Origin: Bacillota bacterium
GTDB taxonomy: Bacteria; Bacillota; Clostridia; Lachnospirales; Lachnospiraceae
DNA: 64,000 bases
Assembly (NCBI GenBank): GCA_023416695.1
Contig: JAEZGY010000055.1
Coordinates: forward strand, 10,039 to 74,038
Direction of reading: 5' to 3'
Shown: one piece after another, positions 44,473-54,501 of the stretch
Position numbering within the stretch: position 1 is the first letter of the stretch
How the letters are laid out: the number at the start of each line of letters is the position of its first letter
Made by a program: the position numbers and the translations under genes
Notes under the pieces: model-generated
Databases searched by the model: none
What the model saw: only the letters and a program-made list of their open reading frames with translations
Told to the model about the DNA's origin: nothing

Positions 44473-45849
44473 ATGCCAAAGGAATATAGAACCATTCAAG
44501 AAGTAGCCGGTCCTCTGATGTTGGTAAAAGGAGTAGACCAGGTTTGTTATAATGAATTAGGTGAAATCGAACTTGCAAATGGGGAGAAACGTCGTTGTAA
44601 GGTACTCGAAATAGATGGTGGTAATGCTTTAGTGCAGCTGTTTGAAAGTTCTACAGGAATCAACCTTGCCAACAGTAAGGTGCGTTTCCTCGGAAGAACT
44701 ATGGAGCTTGGTGTATCTGAAGATATGCTAAGTCGTGTATTTGACGGCCTAGGTCGTCCTATCGATGATGGTCCAGAGATTCTTCCAGAAAAGAGAATGG
44801 ATGTAAATGGCCTTCCAATGAATCCTGCAGCTAGAAACTATCCGCAGGAGTTTATTCAGACTGGAGTGTCTGCTATTGATGGGTTAAATACCTTAGTTCG
44901 TGGACAGAAGTTACCTATTTTCTCTGCCAGTGGTCTTCCTCATGCAGAGTTAGCAGCACAGATTGCTCGTCAGGCTAAGGTGCGTGGAACCAATGAACCA
45001 TTTGCGGTAGTGTTTGCTGCTATGGGTATCACCTTTGAGGAAGCCAACTTCTTTACGGAAAGCTTCCGTGAAACTGGGGCAATTGACCGTTCCGTTATGT
45101 TTATTAATCTTGCTAATGACCCGGCGGTTGAGCGTATTGCGACTCCTCGTATGGCACTAACTGCAGCAGAGTACTTAGCATTTGAAAAGGATATGCACGT
45201 ACTTGTTATCCTAACAGATATCACTAACTATGCAGACTCTCTTCGTGAAGTATCTGCAGCTCGTAAAGAGGTACCAGGCCGTCGTGGTTATCCTGGATAT
45301 ATGTATACAGACTTAGCTTCTTTATATGAAAGAGCAGGTAGACAAAAAGGCAAAAAGGGTAGTATCACAATGATTCCAATTCTGACTATGCCTGAAGATG
45401 ATAAAACTCATCCAATACCAGACTTAACAGGATATATTACAGAAGGACAGATTATTCTTAGTCGTGAATTACACCGTCAAGGAATTATGCCTCCGATTGA
45501 TGTATTACCTAGTCTTTCTCGTCTTAAGGATAAAGGAATTGGAGAAGGAAAGACACGTGCTGACCATGCCAATACTATGAATCAATTATTTGCTGCCTAT
45601 GCTAGAGGTAAGGAAGCAAAAGAACTTATGGTAGTACTTGGTGAAGCAGCGCTGACAGACATTGATAAGTTGTATGCAGAATTTGCGGAGCGCTTTGAGA
45701 AGGAATATGTGTCTCAAGGCTCCTTATCTAACCGAAGTATCGAAGATACCTTACAACTTGGATGGGATCTTCTTGGTATCCTTCCACGTGCTGAATTAAA
45801 ACGTATCAAGGATGAGTTCTTAGATACTTATTATCATCCTGCAAAATAA
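44473..45849 (+). CDS. ntpB: V-type ATPase subunit B
   Basis: A 458-residue nucleotide-binding but non-catalytic subunit; there is no canonical P-loop ('[18 protein letters not shown]' replaces GxxxxGKT). '[45 protein letters not shown]' is the family signature, and '[31 protein letters not shown]' follows. It begins 3 nt after subunit A. The size is usual. Subunits A and B alternate in the catalytic head. Confidence 0.97.
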   Translation: MPKEYRTIQEVAGPLMLVKGVDQVCYNELGEIELANGEKRRCKVLEIDGGNALVQLFESSTGINLANSKVRFLGRTMELGVSEDMLSRVFDGLGRPIDDGPEILPEKRMDVNGLPMNPAARNYPQEFIQTGVSAIDGLNTLVRGQKLPIFSASGLPHAELAAQIARQAKVRGTNEPFAVVFAAMGITFEEANFFTESFRETGAIDRSVMFINLANDPAVERIATPRMALTAAEYLAFEKDMHVLVILTDITNYADSLREVSAARKEVPGRRGYPGYMYTDLASLYERAGRQKGKKGSITMIPILTMPEDDKTHPIPDLTGYITEGQIILSRELHRQGIMPPIDVLPSLSRLKDKGIGEGKTRADHANTMNQLFAAYARGKEAKELMVVLGEAALTDIDKLYAEFAERFEKEYVSQGSLSNRSIEDTLQLGWDLLGILPRAELKRIKDEFLDTYYHPAK

Positions 45850-45879
45850 TTTGGTGTGTAGGAAAGGAGGCAGACAAGT

Positions 45880-46545
45880 ATGGCCGGGACACAAGTAAAT
45901 CCCACCAGAATGGAACTTACCAAACTGAAGAAGAAGCTAGTAACAGCTAGACGTGGACATAAGCTGTTAAAGGATAAACGGGACGAACTAATGCGTCAAT
46001 TTCTGGAGTTGATTCGAGAAACGAAAACTCTTAGAGAGACTGTGGAGAAAGGTATCGAGAGAGCGAATAAGAATCTAGTTCTGGCAAAAGCGAGTATGGA
46101 GGAAGAAGTTCTTAATGTGGCCTTAATGGCTCCACGCCAGGAAGTAAACCTACAGGCATCCTCGAAAAATGTCATGAGTGTAGATATCCCTGTATTTAAT
46201 GTTACCACTAGAACTGCTGATCCAAATGACATATACTGTTATGGTTTTGCTTATACCTCTAGTGATTTAGATGATGCAGTAAAGTCTCTTGCAGATATTC
46301 TACCTGATATGCTTCGTCTTGCAGAAGTAGAAAAGTCTTGCCAACTTATGGCGGCAGAAATTGAAAAAACGAGACGAAGAGTTAATGCATTAGAACATGT
46401 CATGATTCCAGACATGGAACAGAAAATCAAATATATAGTCATGAAGTTAGATGAGAATGAGCGGTCTACTCAGATTCGTTTAATGAAAGTAAAGGATATG
46501 ATGCTAGAACAAGCGCATCATTACAAAGAAAAGCAAATGAACTAA
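45880..46545 (+). CDS. ntpD: V-type ATPase subunit D
   Basis: A 221-residue central rotor axle, made of two long helices forming a coiled coil ('VNPTRMELTKLKKKLVTARRGHKLLKDKRDELMRQFLELI' at the N-terminus and 'TRRRVNALEHVMIPDMEQKIKYIVMKLDENER' at the C-terminus). AAAGGAGG precedes the ATG. It is the last gene of the ntp operon; no dedicated terminator follows, but a strong inverted repeat lies 45 nt downstream. Confidence 0.96.
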   Translation: MAGTQVNPTRMELTKLKKKLVTARRGHKLLKDKRDELMRQFLELIRETKTLRETVEKGIERANKNLVLAKASMEEEVLNVALMAPRQEVNLQASSKNVMSVDIPVFNVTTRTADPNDIYCYGFAYTSSDLDDAVKSLADILPDMLRLAEVEKSCQLMAAEIEKTRRRVNALEHVMIPDMEQKIKYIVMKLDENERSTQIRLMKVKDMMLEQAHHYKEKQMN

Positions 46546-46590
46546 GCATAGATTATGCAGTCGTAGGAAAAATGAAAATAGGCGCCTGTC

Positions 46591-46638
46591 TCTTTTTGGT
46601 ATATTACTTTTTTAAGAGAATATAATATACCAAAAAGA
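46591..46638. repeat. 16-bp perfect inverted repeat between ntpD and tspO
   Basis: TCTTTTTGGTATATTA (46591-46606) and TAATATACCAAAAAGA (46623-46638) are exact reverse complements around a 16-nt T/A-rich centre that contains TTTTTT. It could be the ntp operon terminator in a loose form, or an operator for tspO, whose ATG is 14 nt after it. Confidence 0.7.
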
Positions 46639-46652
46639 AACGGAGCTATTAC

Positions 46653-47123
46653 ATGTCTAAAATTCAAATAAAGCCGCTAGTCATAAGTCTATTAATTAGT
46701 AATGGTGCGGGGGCTCTAGGTGCTATTCTTACTGCAGATAGTATGCAACAATATAGTAACCTATACAGACCTCCATTCTCTCCACCAGGATGGGTTTTTC
46801 CTGTTGTATGGACCATTCTATTTATGCTAATGGGTATAGCGGCATATTTAATTTACATATCAGAATCTCCTGATAAGTGGGTTGGATTAAAGCTCTATTT
46901 TATCCAACTTCTTCTAAATGTGAGCTGGTCCTTTATTTTCTTTCGGTTAAATGCTTATCAATTAGCATTTGCATGGTTACTATTGCTTTGGTATGTAGTT
47001 TTTCTTACAACAAAAGAATTCTATAAAGTTGATACTAGAGCTGGAAAACTAATGATTCCATATTTAATATGGCTGACCTTTGCAGCTTATCTTAATTTAG
47101 CCATAGCCCTTCATTATTTATGA
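46653..47123 (+). CDS. tspO: TspO/MBR family membrane protein
   Basis: A 156-residue protein with five membrane helices. 'YRPPFSPPGWVFPVVWTILFMLMGIAAYLIY' (about 38-70) is the family's most conserved block. 'LLNVSWSFIFFRLNAYQLAFAWLLLLWYVVF' and 'MIPYLIWLTFAAYLNLAIAL' follow. TspO proteins bind porphyrins and cholesterol-like ligands and are tied to stress or tetrapyrrole control; the role in an anaerobe is unclear. ACGGAG lies upstream of the ATG, next to an inverted repeat. Confidence 0.93.
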   Translation: MSKIQIKPLVISLLISNGAGALGAILTADSMQQYSNLYRPPFSPPGWVFPVVWTILFMLMGIAAYLIYISESPDKWVGLKLYFIQLLLNVSWSFIFFRLNAYQLAFAWLLLLWYVVFLTTKEFYKVDTRAGKLMIPYLIWLTFAAYLNLAIALHYL

Positions 47124-47169
47124 TGAATATGGAATTAGGTTTTAGAATAAGAGAATACCACATATTGGG

Positions 47170-47219
47170 AAAAGGGTTTTTGTCTCGAAGTGATTCGTTA
47201 GAGGCAAAAATCCTTTTTT
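47170..47219 (+). terminator. Terminator after tspO
   Basis: AAAGG-N-TTTTTG and CAAAAATCCTTT pair, with an added CTC/GAG step, around a 14-nt loop, followed by T6. Confidence 0.75.
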
Positions 47220-47475
47220 ATTGTCTTAATAATATTTATATATATCTATATAATATGTAAAAAATGTTTATATTACTTTGTTTTATGTCGATACATATAG
47301 TATAATGTACCTATATGATTTCATTAGTTTCTCAATAAATTCGAGTTTTTTATTATTTTCCAACAATAATATAACGTAATATTTAAAAAAGAAGAACATA
47401 TTTACAGATGTAGAAAACAATAGTAATATAGTAAATATAGTTCTATATTGTCTTTTAAAAAGATAGGAGGGCTCT
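47220..47475 (+). other. AT-rich leader region of the chemoreceptor gene
   Basis: This 256-nt stretch is strongly AT-rich and has no coding frame I can support. It carries the promoter at 47278-47306 and a ~165-nt untranslated leader ending in TAGGAGG before the ATG at 47476. Confidence 0.6.
47278..47306 (+). promoter_or_regulatory. Chemoreceptor gene promoter (sigma-A type)
   Basis: TTGTTT (47278-47283) and TATAAT (47301-47306) with 17-nt spacing. The adjacent GTCGATAC resembles a SigD -10, but no matching SigD -35 is found. Confidence 0.6.
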
Positions 47476-49869
47476 ATGTTAAAGAGGAGAAGTTTGAAAA
47501 ACGAAAATGATGTTGACAGCGAACTAAAGAAAATGCAAAAATTGGAGCAAGTAGCTCAGAAAAAGACTCAGAAGTTAGCAAAGAAAGCTGAGCGCGCTGC
47601 TAAAATGGAGGTAAAAAAAGCAAAGAGAGTAGAAAAAACAGATTCATCTACTCAGTCAACAGGGGGAAATGTTGATGTGGGGACAAAAACATTTTCATGG
47701 TTAAAAGCTAGAAAGGAATTAAAAGAAGCAAAGAAAGAAAATGCTATAAGTTCTAATGGTAAGAAGTACAAAAAGATTAAGACTTCTATTATGGTAGCTT
47801 ATAGTATCCCTGTTCTTTTAATTGTTGTACTAGGTATTATATCGTATACTACAGCCTCAGATGTAGTAGTGGATAAGTATAAAACCAGTGCCGGAAGTAC
47901 AGTAACAGCCACAAGGAATTATCTAGGTTTAGTTAGTAAAAATGTACAGAGTAGAGCTATAGCACTCTCTCTTGACAGCAATGTAACCAGGTATTATAAA
48001 ATCTTGTGGAAAGAGGGAATGGATAACCTTACAACAAGAGAAACCTATCAAGCTGTTTATAATGTGATGGGTAACGAAGTAAAAAATAGTGAGTACTTAA
48101 TTGAATATTACATAATTGCAAATAACGGAAAGCCGATGACGTCCTATAATAAGGGAGAACGTGATCGTTTAACAATGGAAACAGTTGATTTTACAAAGTA
48201 TTGGGAAACAGAGTTAGGAGCAAAACTTCTAGACGGTTCTTTAAAAACAGCTTGGGTAGACAATCATCCATTTGTGGATGATAATTACTTTGGGGATCCA
48301 AGTAAGTATGCTTATTCTTTTATTGTTCCTTTTAATATGAGCACCGGTATTGTGGTACTGGATGTAAGCAAAGACTTTGTAGTGAATGCTATTTCTGACA
48401 TGGAGTTAGGAGAAGGAGCGATCGTTGGTTTTGTTGGTCCGAATGGAACTGAAATCTTGGTTAACAAGACTATGGATGATACGGGTGCTATTGTGACTAA
48501 TTCTATGCCGGATGGAACAGTAGTATTTGGGGAACAAGACTTCTATAAGGAAGTAGTTAGTGAGAATGCTGATGGGACAGAAAAGTCAGATGAAACAGTT
48601 ATAGAAGAGGTAACCTATGACGGTAAGGACTACTGTTTCTTTAGCAGTCCTATTAGTGATACAGGAATGACATTAAATGTATTAATTCCGATAGATACTT
48701 TAGTAAAAGATATGTCTGGAATACGTTTGATGACTATGATATTTGTTGTACTTGGTGCTATTCTGGCATTAGGTGCTGGTTCCTACATTGCATCTGGAAT
48801 TAGTAATGTTTTAAATAAAATTTGTATGTCTCTTCGTAAAGTGGCAAATGGAGATTTAACTCAGAATTTTGAAACTAAGCGTAAAGATGAATTAAGATTC
48901 CTAACGGACTCATTGACAGAAACATTAACAGGAATACATGCCTTAATGGTAGATGTACAAGGTTTCAGTGGTGATGTTGGAGAAGCAGCTAAGACAGTTT
49001 CAGGATCCTCTGAGGGTATTTTTGGAACAATGCAAAATGTATCATCAGCATTAGAAGGTGTGGCAGAGGGTGTAGATTCTCAAGCTGGCGATACAGAAAC
49101 CTGCGCACAGTTAATGGTAGATTTCTCCAGTAAGATGAATACTGTTCATGAGAATACCAGAAAGATTACAGAGACAGTAGATAAGACTTTAGAATCTACA
49201 GAGAAGGGTCGTTCTACTGTAGCAGAATTAAATAAAAAGTCTACTGCAACTAATGTAGTAGTGAAGGAATTGGTACAAGAAATAAAGGCTGTTGTTACAC
49301 AATCTAATGATATTAGTGGTATCATCGATGCCATTAATGATATCGCAGAACAAACTAACCTTCTGTCTTTAAATGCTTCAATTGAAGCTGCTCGTGCAGG
49401 AGAACAAGGACGTGGTTTTGCAGTAGTTGCTGAAGAAATCAGAAAACTTGCTGATGACTCTATGAAGGCAGGAAATCAAATTTATGAAATTTTGGATCAG
49501 ATTCGTGCTACAACAGGTAAAGCATCTTCGTCCGCTCAGAAGACGAATGGTTTCTTAGAGGATCAAGCCACGGTATTAACCGACACTACTCAAGTATTCG
49601 GAGATATTAGTGGATGTGTTGATGAAATGGTCGCTGTTCTTAATGATATCATTACAGATATTAATGATATGATTCACTCTAAAGAGAGTATTGCATCCTC
49701 TATCACCAATATAGCAGCGGTATCTGAAGAGGTAGCAGTATCTACTAGAACTGTTTCTGACAGTATTTCTGATCAGCTTCAGACAGTAGAAGAGTTAGCT
49801 GCTCAAGCTAGTAAGTTAAATGACAAGGCAAGAAACTTAAGTGATAGTATGAAGAGATTTATTATATAA
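47476..49869 (+). CDS. Methyl-accepting chemotaxis protein with basic N-terminal extension
   Basis: A 797-residue transmembrane chemoreceptor. Residues 1-103 are a Lys/Glu-rich cytoplasmic extension predicted as coiled coil, unusual in front of the first membrane helix (~104-126). A dCache-type extracellular domain (~127-415) follows ('[27 protein letters not shown]', '[11 protein letters not shown]', '[10 protein letters not shown]'). Membrane helix 2 (~417-440), a HAMP domain (~443-495) and the signalling hairpin come next; the tip is '[36 protein letters not shown]'. The ligand is unknown. TAGGAGG precedes the ATG. Confidence 0.95.
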   Translation: MLKRRSLKNENDVDSELKKMQKLEQVAQKKTQKLAKKAERAAKMEVKKAKRVEKTDSSTQSTGGNVDVGTKTFSWLKARKELKEAKKENAISSNGKKYKKIKTSIMVAYSIPVLLIVVLGIISYTTASDVVVDKYKTSAGSTVTATRNYLGLVSKNVQSRAIALSLDSNVTRYYKILWKEGMDNLTTRETYQAVYNVMGNEVKNSEYLIEYYIIANNGKPMTSYNKGERDRLTMETVDFTKYWETELGAKLLDGSLKTAWVDNHPFVDDNYFGDPSKYAYSFIVPFNMSTGIVVLDVSKDFVVNAISDMELGEGAIVGFVGPNGTEILVNKTMDDTGAIVTNSMPDGTVVFGEQDFYKEVVSENADGTEKSDETVIEEVTYDGKDYCFFSSPISDTGMTLNVLIPIDTLVKDMSGIRLMTMIFVVLGAILALGAGSYIASGISNVLNKICMSLRKVANGDLTQNFETKRKDELRFLTDSLTETLTGIHALMVDVQGFSGDVGEAAKTVSGSSEGIFGTMQNVSSALEGVAEGVDSQAGDTETCAQLMVDFSSKMNTVHENTRKITETVDKTLESTEKGRSTVAELNKKSTATNVVVKELVQEIKAVVTQSNDISGIIDAINDIAEQTNLLSLNASIEAARAGEQGRGFAVVAEEIRKLADDSMKAGNQIYEILDQIRATTGKASSSAQKTNGFLEDQATVLTDTTQVFGDISGCVDEMVAVLNDIITDINDMIHSKESIASSITNIAAVSEEVAVSTRTVSDSISDQLQTVEELAAQASKLNDKARNLSDSMKRFII

Positions 49870-49880
49870 TATGAATCATA

Positions 49881-49914
49881 AAAAGGCAGTTCATTTCGAT
49901 GAACTGCCTTTTTT
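49881..49914 (+). terminator. Terminator after the chemoreceptor gene
   Basis: AAAAGGCAGTTCAT and ATGAACTGCCTTTT pair around TTCG, a stable tetraloop, followed by TT. Confidence 0.95.
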
Positions 49915-50075
49915 ACTGTATTTTGGACGAAAATCACAATGTTCTTCCATAGAAGAATGTTTGATACACACCTTGTACTATAAAATAACTATACAATTTA
50001 GGTAGGTTTATGTTACTATATGGTTAGTGTAAAATGATACTATATTAGTTTATGAAAGAAGGGAGAAGATACAGC

Positions 50076-50576
50076 TTGGAAGAAAGATTTGTAGTTGAGT
50101 CAAAAGTAACACTGAGAAATCAGATTAGTATAAATCGTAAGGAACTAAAGGGGTTACAGATACTCGTATCTCTTGTGATTCTTGCCGCTTTGTGTATTGC
50201 AGTTTATACTTTAATAGAAAAGAGTGCAAATTCCGGAATAGTAAGCCAGGATATCTATAATGTAGTACTTACTGTTGTAATGCTTCTAATTATTAGATTT
50301 CTTCCTGAGTTAGCAAGTTTAATTCAAGTATATATTAATAAGCTACGTCGTTTAGATGGTGATCAAAGAATTGTTATTGGAAGTGAATCCTTTGATTTAC
50401 ATAGGGCAAATGGTCAGGATTTAATTATTAAATTTTCTGAAGTAACTAGAGTAATTGACAGACCTGCCTATATGAAGATTATGTCTGGTATGAAAGTGAT
50501 GTATTTAAGAAAAGAGGACTTTACAGTTGGAAATGCGGAGGAACTAATGAAATACCTTCGTGAGAGAATTGAATAG
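50076..50576 (+). CDS. YcxB-like membrane protein
   Basis: A 166-residue protein with two membrane helices (near residues 30-50 and 65-85) and a C-terminal cytoplasmic domain of YcxB type ('SESFDLHRANGQDLIIKFSEVTRVIDRPAYMKIMSGMKVMYLRKEDFTVGNAEELMKYLRER'). Function unknown for the family. I chose the TTG at 50076 because AAGGGAG lies 10 nt upstream; an ATG at 50052 has no ribosome site. It is co-directional with lgt, 45 nt downstream. Confidence 0.75.
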   Translation: MEERFVVESKVTLRNQISINRKELKGLQILVSLVILAALCIAVYTLIEKSANSGIVSQDIYNVVLTVVMLLIIRFLPELASLIQVYINKLRRLDGDQRIVIGSESFDLHRANGQDLIIKFSEVTRVIDRPAYMKIMSGMKVMYLRKEDFTVGNAEELMKYLRERIE

Positions 50577-50621
50577 TGATATAGTATAAATGACAAGCAG
50601 ATTTTTCATGGAGGATTAATT

Positions 50622-51389
50622 ATGTATAATGATTTATTTAGTATTGGACCATTAACAGTTCACGGATATGGATTAATGATTGCGGTTGGTGTTATGGTGG
50701 CTATGATAGTTGGTTTAAAGCGGGCACCTAAGCTTGGGTTAGAAAAGGATCATATATATAATCTGACCTTTTACTGTCTTATTTTTGGATTATTAGGAGC
50801 TAAGCTTTTATTCGGGATCGTGGAGATTAAGAAGATTATAGAAGATCCTGGTTTCTTTTTGAGTGGAACAGGGTTTGTAGTTTATGGAGGAATTATTACT
50901 GGAGTATTAACTGGCTATATCTATTGTCGAGTGAAACGAATAGAGTTTTTCAGGTATGCAGATATTGTATTACCTTCTGTAGCAATTGCTCAAGGATTTG
51001 GCCGAGTTGGTTGTTTTCTAGCAGGATGTTGCTATGGTAGAGAGACGGATTCTTGCTTTAGTATTACCTTCCACAGTTCTGAATTTGCACCAAATGGTGT
51101 AAAGTTAATACCAACACAGTTGATTTCAAGCTTCTGTCTTTTTGCTCTAGCTATTGGTTTAATTCTTTACGCTAATAAGGATAGAAAGCCAGGAAGAGTG
51201 GCTGCACTTTATTTGATTTTCTACAGTGTAGGGAGATCCGTTATTGAGGTTTTCAGAGATGATTTTAGAGGAGATTTTATAGGACCTTTTTCTGTCTCTC
51301 AATTCATTTCCATCTTCATTCTTATATTGGGTGTAGTTTTGTTTTTTAAAGATAAGATTTTTAGTAGAAAAAATGAAAATAATGAGTAA
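50622..51389 (+). CDS. lgt: Prolipoprotein diacylglyceryl transferase
   Basis: A 255-residue membrane enzyme that attaches diacylglycerol from phosphatidylglycerol to the lipobox cysteine of prolipoproteins. 'GPLTVHGYGLMIAVG' (HGYG-like), 'GTGFVVYGGIITGVLTGYIY', and the Lgt signature 'AQGFGRVGCFLAGCCYGRET' with its essential Arg near residue 129 are present. About seven helices. GGAGG is before the ATG. A terminator follows at 51402. Note that few clear lipoproteins occur in this window. Confidence 0.95.
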   Translation: MYNDLFSIGPLTVHGYGLMIAVGVMVAMIVGLKRAPKLGLEKDHIYNLTFYCLIFGLLGAKLLFGIVEIKKIIEDPGFFLSGTGFVVYGGIITGVLTGYIYCRVKRIEFFRYADIVLPSVAIAQGFGRVGCFLAGCCYGRETDSCFSITFHSSEFAPNGVKLIPTQLISSFCLFALAIGLILYANKDRKPGRVAALYLIFYSVGRSVIEVFRDDFRGDFIGPFSVSQFISIFILILGVVLFFKDKIFSRKNENNE

Positions 51390-51401
51390 TTATAATTTAT
51401 G

Positions 51402-51448
51402 AGCCAAAAGTCAAAAGGCAATAGAAATGTTGACTTTTGGCTTTTTTT
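51402..51448 (+). terminator. Terminator after lgt
   Basis: AGCCAAAAGTCAA and TTGACTTTTGGCT form a perfect 13-bp stem with a 15-nt loop, followed by T6. Confidence 0.92.
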
Positions 51449-51465
51449 AATGAATAATTAATTAT

Positions 51466-51493
51466 TTGCTCTTGTATATTTAAATAATAAAAT
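51466..51493 (+). promoter_or_regulatory. Possible promoter of the FtsX-type ABC/hydrogenase-like operon
   Basis: TTGCTC (51466-51471) and TAAAAT (51488-51493) with 16-nt spacing in an AT-rich gap. Moderate match only. Confidence 0.4.
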
Positions 51494-51525
51494 GTTAAAA
51501 TATACGAATAAGTGAGGGATATTGT

Positions 51526-52224
51526 ATGAATTTAAAAATTAATAATATTCGCAAATTCTATGGTGATGGCAGTAGTCGTGTACAGGTGCTCACAGGAATC
51601 AACTTCCAAGTAGAGGAAGGGAAAATATGTGTTTTACTTGGACCATCAGGATCAGGAAAATCTACACTTTTAAACATCATTGGTGGAATTGAACAAGCAG
51701 ATGAAGGTTGTGTGGATATCGGAGGAGTTTGCACCTCACATATGAATGAGGCCAAGCTTTCTGATTACAGGCGTCATAACTTAGGTTTTGTTTTTCAGTT
51801 TTACAATCTAATACCAAATCTAACGGTAAAGGAAAATATAGAAGTAGGAGAATATCTTAGTAAGAATCCTCTTCCTATTGATGATTTGATTAAAACACTA
51901 GGACTTTGGGAGCACAAGGATAAGTTCCCTAATCAATTATCTGGTGGTCAACAACAACGATGTGCTATTGGACGAGCAATGGTAAAGAATCCAGAGATTT
52001 TGTTGTGTGATGAACCAACAGGCGCCCTTGACTATAATACTTCAAAAGAGATTCTTGGCCTAATTGAGGAAGTAAACCAAAAGTATCATAACACAATTAT
52101 TATTGTTACCCATAATGATGCCATAAAAGGCATGGCTCATAAGGTGCTTAAGCTTCGTGATGGAAAGATCGTAAAGGAATATGATAATGAAATCCTTGTT
52201 CCTGCATCTGAAATAGAGTGGTAG
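51526..52224 (+). CDS. ABC transporter ATP-binding protein (MacB/LolD type)
   Basis: A 232-residue ATPase. Walker A is 'LLGPSGSGKSTLLNIIGG' near residue 36, the Q-loop is 'FVFQFYNLIPNLTV', the signature is 'LSGGQQQRCAIGRAMVKNP' near 140, Walker B 'ILLCDEPTGALD' near 163, and the H-loop 'IIVTHN'. This subfamily works with FtsX/MacB-like permeases as mechanotransmitters rather than importers; the permease gene follows 13 nt later. Substrate unknown. Confidence 0.94.
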   Translation: MNLKINNIRKFYGDGSSRVQVLTGINFQVEEGKICVLLGPSGSGKSTLLNIIGGIEQADEGCVDIGGVCTSHMNEAKLSDYRRHNLGFVFQFYNLIPNLTVKENIEVGEYLSKNPLPIDDLIKTLGLWEHKDKFPNQLSGGQQQRCAIGRAMVKNPEILLCDEPTGALDYNTSKEILGLIEEVNQKYHNTIIIVTHNDAIKGMAHKVLKLRDGKIVKEYDNEILVPASEIEW

Positions 52225-52237
52225 TGGGGGTGGCATT

Positions 52238-54490
52238 ATGAAAAATCCATTGCGGAAAAGACTCCTCAGAGAATTGCGAGGCAACTTAGGGAAGTATATA
52301 GCTATTTTTCTTCTTTTGACAGCAACGATTACAGTTGGTTCAGGTTTTTTTGTAGTATCAGATAGTATGGAGTATACCTTAGACAATAGCGAAAAGAGTG
52401 GGAAATTAGAGGATGGGAGTTTTACTACTAACATAGCATTATCAAACTCTAACCTTCAGAAGTTAGAAGCAATGCAAGTGCAAATTGAAAAGAAATATTA
52501 CATAGACGTTAAAGACTTTGATAAGGATGCAACACTACGAGTTTATGAGGATAGAAAGGCTCTGAATTTGTCCTCCCTACATAAAGGAAGATTGCCGGAT
52601 AAGGAGGATGAGATAGCCTTAGATCGGTTATTTGCCCATCATAGAGAGATAGAAGTTGGGGATGTTGTGGAATTGGAAGGTAGAAAGATGACAGTTTCCG
52701 GTTTGATTTCCTTACCTGACTATAATTCTCTTTATCGAAGTAACTCGGATTTTGTTATGAATGCTATTAATTTTGGTGTAGCTGTAGTCAGTAAAGAAGG
52801 CTTTACCAATTTAAATCAAGATAAAACCATATATAGTTATGCATATTATTTTAAGGACAGAGTCCTAGAAACTAAGGCAAAAGAAAAGATTGAGGGACAG
52901 ATTGCAAAGTCATTAGCTCAATATACCCAGATACAAGAATTTTTACCTACCTCTGATAATCAAGCCATATCCTTTCTTAGAAATGATATGGGTAGCGATG
53001 TTCCTACAATGAAGACGTTGATTTATATCTTAATTGTTATTATGGCCTTTGTATTCGCTATAATCATTCGCTCCACAATAGAGTCTGAGGCGGCAATCAT
53101 AGGTACCTTAAGAGCTTCGGGATACACAAAACAAGAATTAGTGTGCCATTATATGGCGCTTCCTTTAATTACTACTGGGTTCAGTGCTATCATAGGAAAT
53201 GTACTAGGCTACACTGTGATGATTGCTCCATTTAAGACAATATTTTATAGTACTTATTGTTTGGCGCCATTTATGATAAGGTGGAACACGGAGGCATTTC
53301 TACTTACAACAATAGTGCCAATCCTTATAATGATAATCATCAATTATTTTGTGATATATTATATGTTATCTCTCTCTCCATTAAAGTTTTTAAGACGTGA
53401 TCTAAAGAGAGGAAAGCAAAAAAAGGCTATTAAAATACCTAATTTCAAGTTTATTACAAGATTTCATCTACGGGTGATTCTACAGAATAAAGGTAGTTAT
53501 CTATTATTGTTTATAGGCATGTTTTTTGCCAGTGTGTTATTACTGTTCGGTTTAGGGATTATGCCTGTAATCAATAATTATGTAGAGAAAGCAGATGTCT
53601 CATGTGTTTCAGAATATCAATACTTACTAAAGAGCCCAGTACCATCAGTAGAGGGAGAGCCTATTACGGTAGTCAATCTAGATACCTGGTATGAGTATGG
53701 GAATTGTGATATCGAGATTGTGGTAAATGGAATTAAGGATGATTCCAAGTTTTATAAAGAGTTACCTTTGTATGATGTAGAAAAGGGAATTGTACTTTCC
53801 AGTGATTTTGCCAATAAAACGGGATATAAAAAGGGGGATGTTATTCGTTTTAAAAATCCATATGTAGATCAAACCTATGACCTTAAAGTAGCGGAAATCT
53901 ATCCGTACCAAGGAACTCTTTCAGTATTTATGAAGCAGAAGGATTTAAATCAAATGCTTAACCAAGAGGTCGGATATTTTAATGGTTATCTTTCAAATCA
54001 AAAGCTTAATTTAGATGAGCGTTATGTTGCAAAGCTAATAAGTCGGGATGATATTAAAGGGGCAGCTGAGCAAATGGCATATTCCTTTAATGGAATTGTT
54101 ACTATCATCGATGTCTTTTCTATTTTAATCTATTTGGTACTGATCTATATTTTAACAAAACTGGTAATTGAAAAAAATGTTGTTAATATTTCGTTGATGA
54201 AAGTGTTTGGTTACCGTCTGAATGAAGTAAGAAAACTTTATTTTAAGGCAACTACCATAGTTGTCCTGACTTCATTAATAGTGTGTGTTCCACTGGAGTA
54301 TATTGTTGTAAAATACATAATGAAATATAGCTTAGATAAAATGGGCGGATATATAGAATTTTATATCCCTTGGTATATTTATCTGCAAATTATTGCAGCA
54401 GGAATCATATCTTATTTTGTAATAAACGGTATCCATAGAAAAAGGGTGACGAAAATACCGATGAATTTGGCTTTGAAGAGCCGGGAATAA
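52238..54490 (+). CDS. FtsX-like ABC transporter permease
   Basis: A 750-residue membrane protein. It has the N-terminal membrane helix (~20-42), a MacB-type periplasmic core (~45-255), an FtsX domain with three helices (~265-375; '[30 protein letters not shown]'), a second duplicated unit with its own helix (~415-440) and extracellular domain (~445-620), then a final FtsX domain (~625-735; '[21 protein letters not shown]'). This two-FtsX layout is typical of BceB-like or lipoprotein-exporter-type permeases. A hydrogenase-like/MCP gene begins 11 nt after its stop, so they probably form one transcript. Confidence 0.92.
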   Translation: MKNPLRKRLLRELRGNLGKYIAIFLLLTATITVGSGFFVVSDSMEYTLDNSEKSGKLEDGSFTTNIALSNSNLQKLEAMQVQIEKKYYIDVKDFDKDATLRVYEDRKALNLSSLHKGRLPDKEDEIALDRLFAHHREIEVGDVVELEGRKMTVSGLISLPDYNSLYRSNSDFVMNAINFGVAVVSKEGFTNLNQDKTIYSYAYYFKDRVLETKAKEKIEGQIAKSLAQYTQIQEFLPTSDNQAISFLRNDMGSDVPTMKTLIYILIVIMAFVFAIIIRSTIESEAAIIGTLRASGYTKQELVCHYMALPLITTGFSAIIGNVLGYTVMIAPFKTIFYSTYCLAPFMIRWNTEAFLLTTIVPILIMIIINYFVIYYMLSLSPLKFLRRDLKRGKQKKAIKIPNFKFITRFHLRVILQNKGSYLLLFIGMFFASVLLLFGLGIMPVINNYVEKADVSCVSEYQYLLKSPVPSVEGEPITVVNLDTWYEYGNCDIEIVVNGIKDDSKFYKELPLYDVEKGIVLSSDFANKTGYKKGDVIRFKNPYVDQTYDLKVAEIYPYQGTLSVFMKQKDLNQMLNQEVGYFNGYLSNQKLNLDERYVAKLISRDDIKGAAEQMAYSFNGIVTIIDVFSILIYLVLIYILTKLVIEKNVVNISLMKVFGYRLNEVRKLYFKATTIVVLTSLIVCVPLEYIVVKYIMKYSLDKMGGYIEFYIPWYIYLQIIAAGIISYFVINGIHRKRVTKIPMNLALKSRE

Positions 54491-54501
54491 GGAGGATAAT
54501 A

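Noticed and set aside
47285..47300. SigD promoter of the large chemoreceptor gene (GTCGATAC)
   Set aside because: No TAAAGTTT-like -35 lies 11 nt upstream; the overlapping sigma-A pair fits better.
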